Shown here piece after piece: positions 24,101-38,358 of a DNA stretch of 64,000 bases; position 1 is the stretch's first letter, and each line of letters opens with the position of its first letter. The DNA is from Mansonella perstans (Eukaryota; Nematoda; Chromadorea; Rhabditida; Onchocercidae). The stretch lies in the NCBI GenBank assembly GCA_037074765.1, contig JBAMDO010000574.1, positions 620,001 to 684,000 on the forward strand, given 5' to 3'. The position numbers and the translations under genes were made by a program. The notes below the pieces were generated by a model, which did not search any database, had not been told where the DNA came from, and was given only the letters and a program-made list of their open reading frames with translations.

Positions 24101-27100
24101 AAATCGCTTCTGAACAATTTTTAGACAAGAAACTCTCAGCAACAACGAAACTAAGGTTTAAACGCTACCAATAATGACTCTTCTATTATTGCTCCATGTA
24201 AAAAAAATGTAATTTCGGAAATATGTAACGAAATTTAGAAATTTGCAACAAAATTCAACATTCTAAAATATATTACTCTTCATTAAACGACAGAAAATAC
24301 TGTTGCATGTTTCTTTGAGATCATTTTTTTGAAAATGTCAATGAATGATGAGCATACTATAAGCATACTATAAAGTGCCCAGTATATTATTAAGAATGTA
24401 GAAATTTATTTTATATTCTCTCTAATAAGCTTGCTTTAGAATTATTAACTCATTGCGCAGATGAAAGGCACTTAAATAATTACCAAAACTTTAGTTTCTT
24501 CTCTTTCCTTCCATCCTTGTTCCAATTTTTCAAATGCAATACTTTCGATTTTGTGCATTAAATCCTTCAGCAAGACATTTTTTAGGTCTTCACGAACTGC
24601 TACATATACTGCATGCACATAATTTTCACGAGCTGCTCTCTGAAAACAGGGCAAATTTTTCTTAAGTTGAAAAATGGACGTCGAGAAAAGATGAATAAGA
24701 GACAGAACAAAGAGAAAAATATGACAAAGAGAAAGTATGAAATAATGATATCATAATGTTCACTTTTTTCTCTAAAATTTGTTCTTCCAGCTCCTTTCGT
24801 TCCTCAGCCTCTTTTGACCCATCTCCTACTTCCATCCGCTCTTCCACTGTTGTATTCAAATGTTTCCTAGCTTCATCTTCTCTAACCTCATTACAAGCAG
24901 TACTCAGAGAAGTGGATGCACCAATCTGTAAAAAAGAAAGTCAAAATGCAAATCAAAAGTTCGCTTAATAAGTTCAATAACTGTATTAAATTTATGTTCA
25001 TGTTAGTAACTAAATCGATTAACATTCGTTTTTAAATTGGACAACAGAACAGAAGGAATAAAATAATGAACATTTCAACTATTAAAAAAAGTTACCTCAA
25101 ACGAAACTAAATCTGAAGTAGTATTGCGACACACCGCTGCTTGTGGCTCTGAGTTTGCCCAAGATGGAAATTTGCTGAAAAGCCAAAGACGAATGAATGA
25201 TTTATAGAAAAGAGCAAAAAAGATTTAAAATTAGAACCTAACTTTAGAAAAAACTGCTTCAGAAAAAAAAATAAAAAAGAAAGTTGTATGAAAAAGTATT
25301 AGGGCTAGTTTGAATCAAATAACAACAGTGCTTAAGTTTAACGTTACACAAATTTTGTTAGATGATCTCCGAATGATAGCGAGATAAGGTTCGTAAATGG
25401 AAAAAAAGGTCTTTATTGCACTCAAAAACCATTAGCGTTCGCAACAGTTTCTTTGCATTGTGAAATTACAAAAAAAAGGAAATGTAATTCTATATTTTAC
25501 AACTTGCACCTTTTGCAAGCTTCCCTGACGGAATGCAAAAACTTAAACAAAAAAAAAAACAAATGCAATAGCTGAAAGAATTAAAGTAGTCCCAGAAGAA
25601 ATTCGTAAATTCATCTTTTTTTGTCTTTAAATATCTGACAATATATTTTTAAGAAGGTTTGAAAATATTATAACCGCTCGAAAACTACAGCATGGGAAAA
25701 TTCAAAGTACAGAAGAAGATACCGAAGAATAAATTAATTAATACTGTAGTTTTTTCTAAAGCTTTATTCAAAACTTACCCCGAATTCAAATCTGATAATT
25801 CTTTGGTAACTGAAACCTTTGCATTGCTAGGCGGAGGCATTCCCTTTAGCTCCACAGCATCAGATACTGCATTTGGTGGCAAGAAAGGCATATCAAAAGC
25901 TAAAAAATAGCTAATAGTTCATGAATCAAATAAAAAAGACGAAAAAGAAAAAAGACTTTAAAGCTGTATATAGCATGCACATATCACTGATGAATTTGTT
26001 AATTATATATAGTATATATATAACTTCAATATATGCATATACCATCAATTATATATATATATATATATATAACTTCAAACTTCACTCATATATAAATTAC
26101 AAGAATATGAAATCATGTCGGGATCTTCAGGTGTATTTAATCGAAGGTGGCTGGATGTATCGACTTGCACTGTAAACTTATTTAGAGCAACAGTAACTTG
26201 GTATCTATATATATATGTAGGCACTTAACGAAATGCAAGAAATCATCAGCATTTCTTCCAATTTTGCTTATTCCAATTTTTTTTTTTTTAAATTCTGAAG
26301 CTTCTTTTTCTGGATTAAATTTCTCTTACATTTTATCAAATATTAATAATATATTAGCAAAACGAAAAACGCAAAATTCAGTAATATCCCTCATTATGAA
26401 ATTAATAAAAAGACAAATAAATAATACATATTCACCTGGTGGGAATGAATTACTACCTGCATCATTTGACTGCTCGTCTTCTCTTGTCTCTATAATCTAA
26501 ATAGCCAAAAATGACGACAACTGTTGAAACATTGCATAAAAAAATATGACCATTCTGGATAATCATCATCCATAATCATCTTTCTAATTTTATTTCCCTA
26601 TTTTCTATCATTCGGTACTACTACAGTCTATAAGAATTGGGACCGAAAATACAAAAAATCCGAATCTAAGTGTAATTCGATTTGCGATGTTCATAAAAAT
26701 AGCCATCTCCACTTTTAACATTACCATCTTTCATAAATCCAATATAATAGCTATTTTTTCCTTATTTTCAATCCCGTATCTTTCATTTCTCTCCCCATGC
26801 ATTTTAATTTGAACCACTTTTCAAATAACCGAATTTAAGCGTATAAATGCGCACATATAGTTAAATCGATATGCTCCCATTCATGTTTAGAAAAATATAC
26901 AATTCAAAAAATTTAATCATGCCTACCGGAGGCTGCACTGAAGTGGATCGAAACAAATTTTCGAGTCGTCGTTCAAACGAAGGTCGTGAGCGTTCTGTTG
27001 GAGGAGTGGACTGCACAACACATGGAAGTGGAGAATCACCCGAAAGTTTCTCGGGTGAAGTTATAAAACTAGGAGTAGGTAGTGACTGCATCGATTCATT

Positions 27101-30100
27101 CTCTGAAAAACTACTAGCTGCTAGATGATGTAAACATCACAATTTGATTGGAAAATCCGCTTCACCTAAGTTAAGGCCAATTTTGCCAAAATTCTGATAA
27201 GAACCACACAAAAGTATTATAACGCTCTAACTTAAGTTACTTTTCATGTGCGGTGATGTTAGCTGATGTGCTGTACTACTTGTTCCAGCTTCTTCACCAT
27301 GTGATTCTTCGCTGCTTGAAGTTACCGCTTCAACCATATCCTAAACAATTTTCCAATTTGAGTGTTAAGCGTTGCATCTAGCCTCTACAGTTTGGAAAGT
27401 ATCTCAGATAAACTGACAGTTGTGTTAAACGTGTAGCATAAGTTTCACTCTCAAATGCTCATTTTCTAATTTACAACTGATTATGTCGCCAATCTACATA
27501 AAAATTGAACTGAACTATATCGTAATATTGTGATTATGAATCCTCTAGTACGCAAAAAACAAACCAATAGATTTACCACTTGTGAACTTTTTGATGAACG
27601 AAGATTTGAAAGACCTCTACGTGTTCTAAAAAAGATAATGGTTACTACGAATTTCAAAGAAAAATCGTTTACCTTTTTGAACAGTTTACTGAACAACAAT
27701 TCTTCTAGTGACTAACCACTGCATAACAACCATTTTTTCCGGTTCTTCCAAGCTAATAATTTCACGTTACGAAAGAGTTTACTAACTTTGGTCACCCATA
27801 AGCTTCTTGATATGACAGAGAAGGATTTCTTACCTAAATTTCAACTAGAAATAAAATAAATTGAAAGTCATGAAATTATTATAAAAATTTTATTTCAAAT
27901 TTCCACCTTTTACAATTTCTGAAAGAAGTCATTTCATCCGATTCTGTTTCTGATTCGGTAGTTGAGGAAGACGAAGACCACCTGTGGCCTTTTTCATTTC
28001 CGCTTAAGCTAGAACTTTCCCGATCTCTACAACTTCTTTGATCACTGGAATATAAAAAATACGTGTTTTGTGATAAAGACTACTGTGATAAAAATTTATC
28101 ATTTTAATTTTAGTCTTCAAGTTAAAAAAAACCGCAATCAAGTTGAAAGTTCCCTTCTAGTCTCAAACATATAGGAAAGAAATTTTTTTATTTCTTGAAT
28201 TTCAATATTGGGACATACCGCTGCCTGCATCTTTTCTCCATAATTCGCTTCTTTCGCCAATCCACATATTTGAATTGCTCATGGCGGGTATGGCTGCCTT
28301 TTTTTGCTTGCAACTGCTGAAAGTGCTGAAGTTTAAGAAAACAACCGTAATGTTACCCAAGAGCTATCTCATGCTACGAATAAAGTTATTAACAAATGCC
28401 TTGAACGTTGTGAAATTAAGAAGTTTGCAAAAACAATATTTTAAAGTGTTTTCTAAATTCCCAAACATTTAATCAACTACAGTTTTATTGATGAGGCAAT
28501 AACATCAAGTATTAAAACTGCATGAACATTTACCGCTGGCTGCACTTTTACTTTTCGCTTCTGTATAATGAGCTGATCTTCGTCACTACTCACACTTTCC
28601 AGATCTGGTAAATCAACATCTGGTTCCACGAAACGATCATCCAGCTCAGTAGTTCCCTGCCGGCACCTTTTGTATTTCTGAATGCGTTGATAACTTTCCC
28701 CTTCTTCCACGAGCTCTGTTGACTGAAACAAATTTGATTTAATTGCAAAATTATTACGACTTACTAAAACAAAAATATAAAATATGAAATTAGTTTGGAA
28801 ATCGACCAAATTGATCTATGCGATTTGTACGAGTTTTTGACCCGTATAAATATATGAAAGAAAAAATATGAAATAAGGCTTTAGTCATTATACTTTTTTA
28901 TCCCTAAAAAAAACGCCACAACGAATCAGACTGAACAATAAAATTTTTTTTCATAAATGAGAAAACATAAACGAGAAATTGCTACTTTCCACCTCTCTAG
29001 AATTCATTGAAGACTTCAAGTGCAAAGGCTCATATATATATAGGAAAAATACATATATATGTACATGTATAAGTGGGAATTAGAACAAAATATTAAATCG
29101 ATTTCATCAAATATTAATCTTCAAATCGATGGTTAAATGTGATCCAAAAAAAATTCATTTAATTTAACATGATTGAAATAAATTTCACCACCTTGCAGGA
29201 ATCAGTAGTTCCACTTGCTCCTTTCCTCCTTTTGCGTTCCTGCAAAATTTTCAGTTTCGTTTCGAACATAAATTATTAGAAAATATATGGAAAACCGAGC
29301 GGATTACGTTTTGCAAAGCTCGTAATCAAAAGAATTACAGAGAAGAACCACCCGAAAAGTTATGAATTAAATATAGTCCCAATTTCCTTACTCGTCTCCT
29401 GCTCTTTCCCGTGATCTGGCTAAACAGAAATAAGATGAAAATTTTGGAAAATTATATTACAATTTCTTGTAACTATGTGGCACAGTCATGACTTCCTGAA
29501 AAAATTTTCATCTTTTCTAAATAACATACCATGGACTAGGGGTTCAAAACTTAATTTCTGAAGCAAATGAATATCTGTTGAAGAAGAAAATCAGGAAAAT
29601 TTTCGGAGTAAAGTTAATAAAATAACAGACTTTGATGTGATAAAATCATATCGAATAAATCAACTACTTCTATAATTCCTTTTTTTCGATCTCGGTATTT
29701 TCTTTTATCAGAACTGCTGCTATCCTGAGAACTTTCTTTGCTTGATTCACTTCGGTTGTTGCTCTCGGAACTGCTACTTCCAGAAGCAGAAGAAACAGAA
29801 ACAGACTCATGGAGTCGCCTTCTTTTTCTTACTTTTATTTTTCTATTTGCTGAAAGAAAAAATATAGCTGAAAAGTTTTCGCTGAAAAGCTAGTAATTTT
29901 CATTTTTCCCAATTTTCCAGATAATATTTTTTTCTTTTAAAATGCGGTAAAATTGTTCTTATACTAGATTTCTACCTTCGAATTTTTCCAGTTGTTTTTT
30001 CAGAGCATTTAAAAAAAAAAACTAGTTGGATCCCTGGAAATATGTTCGAGAAACAGATTTCCAACATAGCTATATTTAGTGAAAAACAGTACACGAGTTT

Positions 30101-33100
30101 AACTAAAATGCATTTTAAATTAACCTGGAACAGTTCGTTTTTTTCTCCGTGTAGTTCGAATAGCTGTTTTCGGTGTTTTCCTTTCTTCGCATTCCTGACA
30201 TTAAAAATGTAAAAATACTTAAACTATTTCAAAGTTTTCATGAAGACAGAACTCCTGAGTTTGTATTCGGAATTTTTTGGTCATGATTTATCTGCCATCC
30301 CATGTATCTTGGACTAACTTGGACTAACGTATAACTTTCGTGAAAGCTGATATATTTCTAGCTTTTGTGAAAGTAAGTGAAAAGTTTGGCAGAAATAACT
30401 CTCCACTACAGTGTCTTCGTCTCTCTCCCTTCCTTTCCCTTGAAAAGATAATATTTCTAACGACACATGATGTAGTGAAATCAAAACGCATCATTAACTC
30501 AAAGGACAACAATAAACCATGATTTGGAAAAAGCAACTTTCGAGGGTGCTGGATCCATTGGTGCAACTTCTTCGTAAGAGGAGGTGCTTGGTACAGCATG
30601 ATATGCAGTTGATATGAAATTCGGTGTTATTGATGCTGAACTTCTCACGGGAAGAACTTGAGATGATACCGAAGTCGGCAGAACTGTTTTTACTCTTGGC
30701 CAAGTATTAGTTGCTGAAATATAAACAAGTAAAAAAAAGAAAGGCGAATAGATCATTGAAACTCTAATTTTGTAGCATTTCTTTTTAAAGCACAGTTAAG
30801 TTCAGGAGAACTGAAGTCCATAAACCATTCTTTCACTAATTAACCACACTTAAAGAACTAAAACAGCAGTGAGGAACTGAAGAATGAATTTCTGGTTTCA
30901 AATTAATATGTATATAAAATCTATAAGCCTTTAAAAGTTCAAAATCACCAAAACTTCAAAGTAACCTAGAGTTCGCGGTTGTGGCGGTGGCACATTCGAC
31001 CATGTAGAAAATGATATTTGATTGGATATTGATGGAAGTGGTGGCGGTGGTGAAAAAACACTGGCAGAAGATGAACCTTGTGGTAAATTCGAAAGAGGAG
31101 ATACGGGATTAGGTGGTATTGAATGATAGTATTTAAATGGTGACTGAGGCTGCTGATGAGACATGTAATAATTGGAGCAGAGTAGCTGATGTGCTGCTTG
31201 TACTGTTGTTAACGGTAGACACAAAGAATTTGTGATAGAGGGAGATGCTATCGATGGAGCAAAATGACCGGCTGTTGATGAGACTACTGAACGTTCATTG
31301 GACGGTATTATATTTTCGATGTGTGTCACTGTAATACAAATTCATTTGTAAACCTAATGTTTTTTTTTTCAAAAAATTTGGACATGCTTTTATCATAATG
31401 AGACACTGTTTTAATCAAATAATATGCCATTGGCTGAGTTGACAAAAATTTTTGAATAAAAGCATCCGTCAGACATGCTTTTCCCTGTCAATTTTTTGTT
31501 TGATCATCTATCTATCTATATCTTAATTCCTCACTTGTCATTTAAAGGCGGCAAAACCAAATAACCAACCAAATAAATGTAAAGCTAATTTTTGCAATTT
31601 ATATCAGTTTTTTAGATAGTATATATTTTCAAAAGTATATATTTCCAGGTTGTCCATAGCAAGTATGCAACTCCAAACAAAACTCAGTACACTTCTTAAA
31701 AATTGGATACTTTTCATCAAGGAAGCTTCAACCGACTGTTGTCGATCTTTCTCGTTAAGGAATGTTGCTTCAGATTGATCGCATTGTTTTTTCGACGCTG
31801 GTTCTAATGTTTTAAAATCATCGCATTGTTGAGCACTGGTAGAAGGCGATGGACTTGCGAGAATGCTTTTCTAGAATTTAATAATTATTTGCTTTTTTAT
31901 CGACTTTAGCGTGCTTTGGGTTAAGTGAATTAATATATCACAAATTGATCGCAGTTTCTGTGAAAGAACAAGCCACATGGAACAATATTACGATTATTGT
32001 GTAAGTATAGAGATTCCTTATTAGTAGATGTGCGCACTAAGACTGTCCGAGAAATTTTTATAACAAGCTGAAATTATACATCTCTGTATCCACAAAATAA
32101 TCTGATTTTTGCATAGTTAATTTCACTCTAGATTGTAAAGATATCCAATAATTTTAAAAATAATGCTACAGACTAACATATTCAGATGCATTTGCAGAGC
32201 TGACCCTTCGAAAAAAAGTTAGTCTGTCATGATCCAAGCGTGATAAGTAATGCGGTATTGGTGCTGCTTCCAGTGCTCGCTCCTCATAGCGTCGACTTAT
32301 TTCTTTCGCTCAAAAACAAAACAATTTCTATTTGCCATTTTGTTTTGTCGAGTTAAAGCAGGCATAATATGAAATGCAATGTTGCTAATCAATAAACTAA
32401 CCTTTTCAATTACACTATGTCGTGTGTGTGTGTGTGTGTGTGTATGTGTGTGTGTGGGTGTGTGTGAAGCAAAAATCAGTATTAATGGTTCTTTGTAAAC
32501 AAATAATACAGCAAAAAAAGAAAACACACCATATGGATCAACAATACACGTAATTGTTTGTCCCATGACTGAAGTGCCGTTATTTTTTGCAACAAAAGAT
32601 TCGGCTTTCCCGACTTCCTGGAAGACAACGTATGCCATACCTAAATGTTTTTTTGTTCGAGGATGCATGTACACGAATGCTTCAATTACTTGACCTGTCT
32701 TCCTGAAAATGTTGAAAATTCATAAATGTGATTTATAATTTTTTTATGGGCTTCGTATCTTTGTCATCTTTATTTATTGAAAAATTTTTACGTAAAGCCA
32801 TTTTCCTACAAAGTGCAGTATTTCATCCGCAGAAAAAATTTTCTAAAGAAAATTTGTAAAAACATACTGGCACATATCCATCAAAAATTCACGATTTATG
32901 TTATCATTCAAACCAAATATGGAAACTTCACGCTTTGGTTGTGGTCCAACTGAGTTATTGTCTAACTGCAAAGAGGTTTTATGAGGGACAGTCCAGATTT
33001 GGAAGCCTCTCTAATTATTTTAACTCCACTAAACTGAACGCAGTTGAGAAAAGCGCAACACTTCATACAATCAGTAAATCGAAAAAACTGAGAAAAAACA

Positions 33101-33751
33101 TGAATAACTTTTACAAGAATTATAAAAGAATGATATATATTAAGCAAATAGTTCAAATATAAGCTTCATAAAATGAACTTACAACGAAAGAAGGCACTGG
33201 AAGAGCAATCGATTCCACACTACGAAATCTTGTTAGCGGATTTCTTGGATCACCCAGTGTATGTACATTATACTAAAATTACTCACTATATACAACATGC
33301 TAAGATAATGTATTTTGTTACCAAAAATTCTATTTATCAGATATTAAAATCAGTAAATGAAATCTATATATCATTCCAATGTATGTATATTACACTAAAA
33401 TTATTCTTATCATCGTGGCTGCATTATCATGCATGCATTCTCTTTTGCTTTATCCATCAAATTAACGGTATATATATATATATATAAATTTTATAATTTT
33501 GTTGGCAATAGTAGTTAAGAACCAATTCATTGTTTGCCAATATTTGTAATCACTAAATTATATCTTCCTTCTACGACCAGACTATAATGACAAAAACTAG
33601 TAATAACCTTTGGATCATCTTTGCAGATTCCGTCGCATCGAAAAATAACACGTTTTGTGTCGATGTTAATAGCTTTCCAGGCTATTTTATGATGAATGTG
33701 ATGTGCTGTTTCCGATAATGAACGCGGTCGACTTGATCCCCCGGTTGACAT
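18152..33751 (-). CDS. set-2: SETD1/SET-2 histone H3K4 methyltransferase (COMPASS catalytic subunit), 1,664 aa
   Basis: Catalytic subunit of the nuclear Set1/COMPASS complex, which methylates histone H3 lysine 4. I rebuilt 35 phase-consistent exons. N-terminal: 33751-33608, 33272-33183, 32965-32868, 32702-32530, 32308-32178. C-terminal: 21316-21103, 20904-20753, 20585-20454, 20316-20266, 20142-20017, 19659-19540, 18817-18617, 18382-18152. An RRM-like domain lies at about 85-165 ([23 protein letters not shown]). Pro-rich, Ser/Arg-rich and acidic linkers follow, with a conserved helical block at about 945-996. The N-SET region covers about 1379-1521 ([35 protein letters not shown]). The SET domain has [14 protein letters not shown], the catalytic [11 protein letters not shown] and EITYDYKF, and the post-SET cysteines are CLCGAPGC before the C-terminal RGSLN. 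Length is close to human SETD1A. Several introns have weak GTT or GTC donors. The central linker exons rest on phase and composition and are the least certain part. Confidence 0.93.
19957..20022. repeat. 33-base tandem duplication across a set-2 5' splice site
   Basis: Two 33-base copies, 19957-19989 and 19990-20022, begin attaaatattatatttg and end gaccttttc, with three differences. On the minus strand the second copy contains the end of exon 20142-20017 and its donor (GAAAAG|GTCTGTG). The first copy therefore carries a second donor (GAAAAG|GTCTCTG) 33 bases further on. Using it would insert the in-frame residues [11 protein letters not shown]. Confidence 0.85.
21334..21341 (-). promoter_or_regulatory. 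Internal strong acceptor and start of a putative short SET-2 isoform
   Basis: The minus strand reads gttttcag at 21341-21334, then 8 bases, then ATG at 21325-21323. If joined in cis to any upstream coding exon this acceptor closes all three frames soon after (TGA or TAA). The open frame used by the long form instead needs the weaker acceptor ggatcag at 21317. Used as a spliced-leader site it would give a protein of about 411 aa that keeps the N-SET, SET and post-SET regions and lacks the RRM. C. elegans set-2 is known to make long and short isoforms. Confidence 0.45.
26049..26072. repeat. (AT)n microsatellite in a set-2 intron
   Basis: An uninterrupted AT dinucleotide run of about 24 bases between the exons 26496-26436 and 25899-25779 of set-2. 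Confidence 0.85.
32422..32466. repeat. (GT)n microsatellite in set-2 intron 4
   Basis: An interrupted (GT)n run lies between the exon ending the RRM (32530) and the next exon (32308). Read through from the RRM exon it gives a long His-Thr run in frame, which is an artefact of the intron. Confidence 0.85.
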
Positions 33752-33759
33752 TCTACCAA

Positions 33760-33768
33760 CTGAAATTA
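33760..33768 (-). other. Candidate trans-splice acceptor of set-2 (long form)
   Basis: The minus strand reads aatttcag, then 8 bases, then the ATG at 33751. No coding exon was found upstream, so this is probably the spliced-leader site that defines the start of the long set-2 mRNA. Confidence 0.5.
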
Positions 33769-36440
33769 ATAAAATTTATCTTTGTGAATATCAGCTGACA
33801 ACTCAGAAATATTTTAGAAATGGATAAACATGTCTTAGAAAAAATGATTTCAATTACTGCTAAACGATTTGAATACGATGTAAAATTTTTCACGCTGTCA
33901 TCACTAGCTAAAAATGCTTCAACATGCAACCAACCAATCAACAATCATAAATGATAATTTTTTTTAATTCTTTAAACATTTATTTATTTTGCATTAAGTT
34001 GCAGCGTCACGCTGAACTCGGCGTACACTATAAATGAGCAGACTCTCGCTTCATTTTCTTATTTTAATCACCTGTCATAGCTTTATCGGAGATCTCTTCC
34101 TTTTATCAGACCTTTCCTCTTTAATCTATCATCAAATTTTTATCTCACATTATTATTTATGCACATTTCCCATTCATTTTCCAAATTATCTAAAATTCTT
34201 TTGCTCATTGCGTTCATCGCTTCAAATATTTTAATGCTATCTGCTTTTATCTTTCAAAATTTCAAAAACAAAATTACTGCTTGGAGTTGCTTAAGAATAC
34301 ATAAGCATTAAGTTATACTTGTTTTATTCATTTATTTATTAATTCATTTAGACGTGCTCCAATCACATTTTAGAATTTCAGAATTTGGACTCAAATTCTA
34401 AACTGGATTTTGAATTTTTTGTAACTTTGTAACTTAATTTAATTGGATTTTGAATTTTTTGAAACTTTTTTTTGATAAGTTTGTTGATAGTAAGTCATAC
34501 CATTTCGATGATGTGAAGTGCCCTCATGTGTATCCATTCAGAAAATTCTACTAAATTAGTAGAAGCACACCATTACTTTTATTGTTTTTGGATCTACATA
34601 CAATCACCAAGATAATTTTATCCTGAAAATCATTTTTGCAATTACTTTATTATAAGACTGGAAAAGATAGCAAAAATTGATTCAAATTTGCAAAAAGAAA
34701 AAAAATGAATTATACCAATAAACAATATTTTTAAATTGCACTCAAATCATACAAAAGTACCACAAAGTTTCGCCCTATAAAGCCGAATAGTTAACGAACA
34801 AAATTATCGATGGCCGTGCCATCAAATCACATTCTAAAATAAATTACTGGCAAGTGATAAACGTTTCCAGATACTAATTACATGCAGCAGCTCTTAGGCT
34901 TGTTTCAGAATCCATCTATTTCCGCAGCCTGTTTCGATAATTTGCTTGAGATGGAAGGATAGAAGGCATCTGTGATATACTTTACGTACAACCAGAAACT
35001 TTCCTCACCGTTCATTCTCAGATTAAGGAAAAAAATTGATTGAAAGTATGAGATATGAATATTTCGGTTACAAAACAACTTCCATTTTCAGGTGAAACTA
35101 TCATTATTGTCTTTTGTTTCCTCGAGAATAATCGAAGTATTTTCGATCATTTTACTCAGTTTCATTTCTTTTCCATAAAACACAAAAAGCATTTCGATTA
35201 TTTCCTTATCTTCTCTGTACAGCGATACCTTTTTGTTCGTTTATGAGAAATAACCAATTTTTTTGGTTCAATGAATCTGACTAATAATACATAAGAATTC
35301 TTACCTTAAATGAAACATTGTCACCTTGGAAATCTACTAATATATTTCTCCCTAATGATATGAAATTCAATGCAATTGCAGTAAACCCTTTGACGACAGT
35401 TTTAAATTAGAAATTTCATCGCTTCATTGCCTTTATTCAAATAAGAGTTACACTTAATGCAGATGAAATTGAAATTAATAGCATTACGTATACAAAAACT
35501 TCTCAAATGCTTAACTTTTGCAAATGAATGATTAGAAAAAATAATTTATACGGTATATTTTCCTGATATACAACTTATAGGATTTTCATTTGAAAAAAAA
35601 AAAAAAAAAGGAACGGTAAACCGTTTGATGAAAATAATTCAAGCCTTGAAGATTATCACTATGACGTTGATGTCACTTAAGATAATCCACAATGAATTTT
35701 ACAAAAGAATCTGCTTCAAATTGCATTAAATCGGATCTGACTGCATATATAATTTACTCGAAAACCAAGTCTGTTCAACAACGGCAAACGTTTACGATTT
35801 TGAGGAGAGAAAATATTGAGTTGAGTGTTTACCACGGATCGAAGTCACATGTCATTTCAGTACATTCCAACATTTCTTTCAATTGACATTGTAAAAAACA
35901 CTTGAACCTATTATCAACATATTATACTATATCTGCACATATAGTTCACTTCGTATATCATTGTTCAAGCAATGCATTTGCCAAATATAAAACATCATCA
36001 AATATGAATGCAATAATTTTTGTGTTTTATTTCCCTAAATTTAAAATGTTAAAATTTAGGCAAGAAAGAGACGAAGATTTGAACAAATTTGAACAACTCA
36101 AAATAAACATTGGCAAATAAGTCAACATAAATAAAACATTTACAATCATTCGATTAATGTGATATTTTTGTTTGTATAAACATTTGTTTCGAATATATCT
36201 TTGAATCTGTTGTATCGACTTCTCAGTCGTGAACATAAATAACTGTTACTCATCTAAATGAAGCACAAATTATTATTTCAATTCTCGCAATAGATAAAAA
36301 TACATCTTGACATAGTCAGTTCGGCACGCATATATTTGTACCGCAATTATAAGAAAACGTAGTAATAATCCGAGCAGTTCGGAATGAATGGAAAAGAAGT
36401 GAAGAAGAAATGTAAATCTAACAGATCGTAGTTAGCTCAT
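33762..36440. other. Intergenic region between mrpl-30 and set-2
   Basis: About 2.7 kb separating the 3' end of mrpl-30 from the 5' end of set-2. It should include the set-2 promoter. No exon, RNA gene or repeat that I could support was seen. Open frames here are A/T-driven and short. Confidence 0.5.
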
Positions 36441-38351
36441 CTAAAACCGCCACTGTAATCGGAATTTGAAAGCTTCAACGGAATAATTGGAAGTTTTCAC
36501 AGAAAGTGCAAAAAATTTTATTTTAAATCGAATAGCAGAAAAAATACCTGTTTATGAGGGTCCATCACACTCAACTGAGACGGTTCACAAGCTAAATATT
36601 TATCTACTACACATCTTCCATCTGGAAAAACCTGGAAAAATTATTCTAAAGAGATGCCTTATAATTTGGCCAAACTGCTAAAACTAAACCTGAAAACAAA
36701 TTCTCGGTATTTTTCTTAACACAAAACCTTGTCTCTCTATTCATATGAAGTCCTTCATGTGAAAAAGCTAACTTGCAAAACCACCCACCAATAAATAACA
36801 ATTCTTAGCACACATCACTAATGTAAGATTTTTTCGGTAAAACCATTATCTTAAGATTAAAATAGGAATATTTTTATACTTACTTCCACAGCATTCACAT
36901 CATTAATTGTTGGTTCACCGTTCGGAAAAGAGAGTGGACGAACTTCAATGAGATGCTTCAAAGGCCACAATTCCATATTCTGTGAAGCAGTATTTTTGAA
37001 AATAAACATTTTACCAGGCTGAAAAGAAGTACAGAGCATATATTGAAAAAATCACTTCCAAATTTTCTGTTTAAACTGGAACTTTTCATTTCGTTCAAAA
37101 AGAATTTTGGACTATTTTTATCCATTTAATTTCATCAAAAATTAGCAGACATTAATAATCGTAGTCCTCATATTTAATGAGGTACATAATTATGGGTTTT
37201 AAGCATATTTAATTTCGAAAAGAGCACTTAAGAATTGAAGCCCAAATATGTCATATAAATTAAAAGCGGATTCCTGCCGTGTTAGACAGGAAATGAATTT
37301 AAATTGTGATAATGCCAAATGATTGCTCACAGAACTCATATTAGGAATTCGGCAAATTAAATTAATTTTCCTTGTGTCCAAAAAAATCTAATTTTTATTT
37401 ACAGAAATTCACATCCATTACTTACCTCGGCATCTTTACCAAATAATTTCTCAATTTTTTTCTTGATATAAACCCTATCTTGCGAGTAATTTCTGTAGAT
37501 CCACACCAACCAAAGTTTTGGTGGTTTGCCTTCCATCTGAAGCAACCTGCTTAGTTTTTTTTTCATATTACTGATTTTAAGTGCATAAATTATGTTTTCA
37601 ATTATTCCATACTGCGAATATATTCAAAACTGGACAACAAAACTAATTTTTAAGCATAGTTCATAAAAATCAACTGCAACAAGCATCTTTCTAAATCTTT
37701 TCTTAAAAAACCTTTTTCAGATGTGAAGAATTTGAACTTATGCAAAATTCTCTTTTAAACAGGAATTCATCAGTGGAAAAAACCTTATCGGGAAAATGCT
37801 CCGGTCCAGCCATATGCTTTTCATAATCGAATTCTTTTGAGATATCGTTTCTGCGCGGAAGATATCGATACCAATGTCCAGTCTTCTTGTAAACCCACTG
37901 GTCTACAAAAGTTACATGAAAATTTTTAAAAATTTTTATGATAGTTCCCACAAAAAAGTTGCTAACTTCTTGTAGTATGCAGCTCAAAAGCTGATTTTTT
38001 AAAAATTAAGATAAAAATATATACTCTGTGTCATTGGGAAACAAAGAAAGAAGAAGCACCTTATAAATTACTGAAGAAACAACAAAAAAAAGTGTAATTT
38101 AGATTAGAATTCAAGAAACTTATTTGAATTCTGACATATTCAAAAACGACAAGAGTATAAGTTGTCGATTGTCAGCTTAAAACAAGCCCATTAAGTAAAA
38201 TTATCAATAAAAACTTTTCAATGTAAAAGATAAAAAACATTTGTATAAATTTCATTTTCAGCGGGTACCGTGGTATCGATGAGCCCGTGAATAATTATTG
38301 CAAGCTTATATGTTGAAATTACATCAACTTACTTCTTATAACTTTGGCCAT
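36441..38351 (-). CDS. mrpl-30: Mitochondrial large-subunit ribosomal protein L30 (uL30m), 159 aa
   Basis: A nuclear-encoded protein of the mitochondrial ribosome large subunit. Six exons join in phase: 38351-38333, 37902-37784, 37536-37426, 37018-36884, 36631-36548 and 36452-36441. The bacterial-L30-like core is recognisable from KLWLVWIYRNYSQDRVYIKK, the conserved KHLIEVRPLSFPNGEP (compare KHLIRIKPLKLPQGLP in human MRPL30) and VFPDGRCVV. Length matches human MRPL30 (161 aa). The start MAKVIR was chosen because this ATG gives the right phase with the canonical donor AA|GTAAGT. The ATG 7 bases earlier does so only with a poor donor. The basic N-terminus (KKTGHWYRYLPRR) fits mitochondrial import, but no cleavage site is evident. 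The last coding exon is only 12 bases (WRF and stop) and is the least certain part. Confidence 0.82.
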
Positions 38352-38358
38352 CGTTCAT

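Noticed and set aside
29392..29419. 28-base exon candidate in set-2 between 29668 and 29239
   Set aside because: It has plausible splice sites, but including it breaks the reading phase. Joining 29668 directly to 29239 keeps the frame open on both sides.
32297..32674. His-Thr repeat protein on the minus strand
   Set aside because: The repeat is translation of a (GT)n microsatellite in a set-2 intron. Only the first part is the RRM exon.
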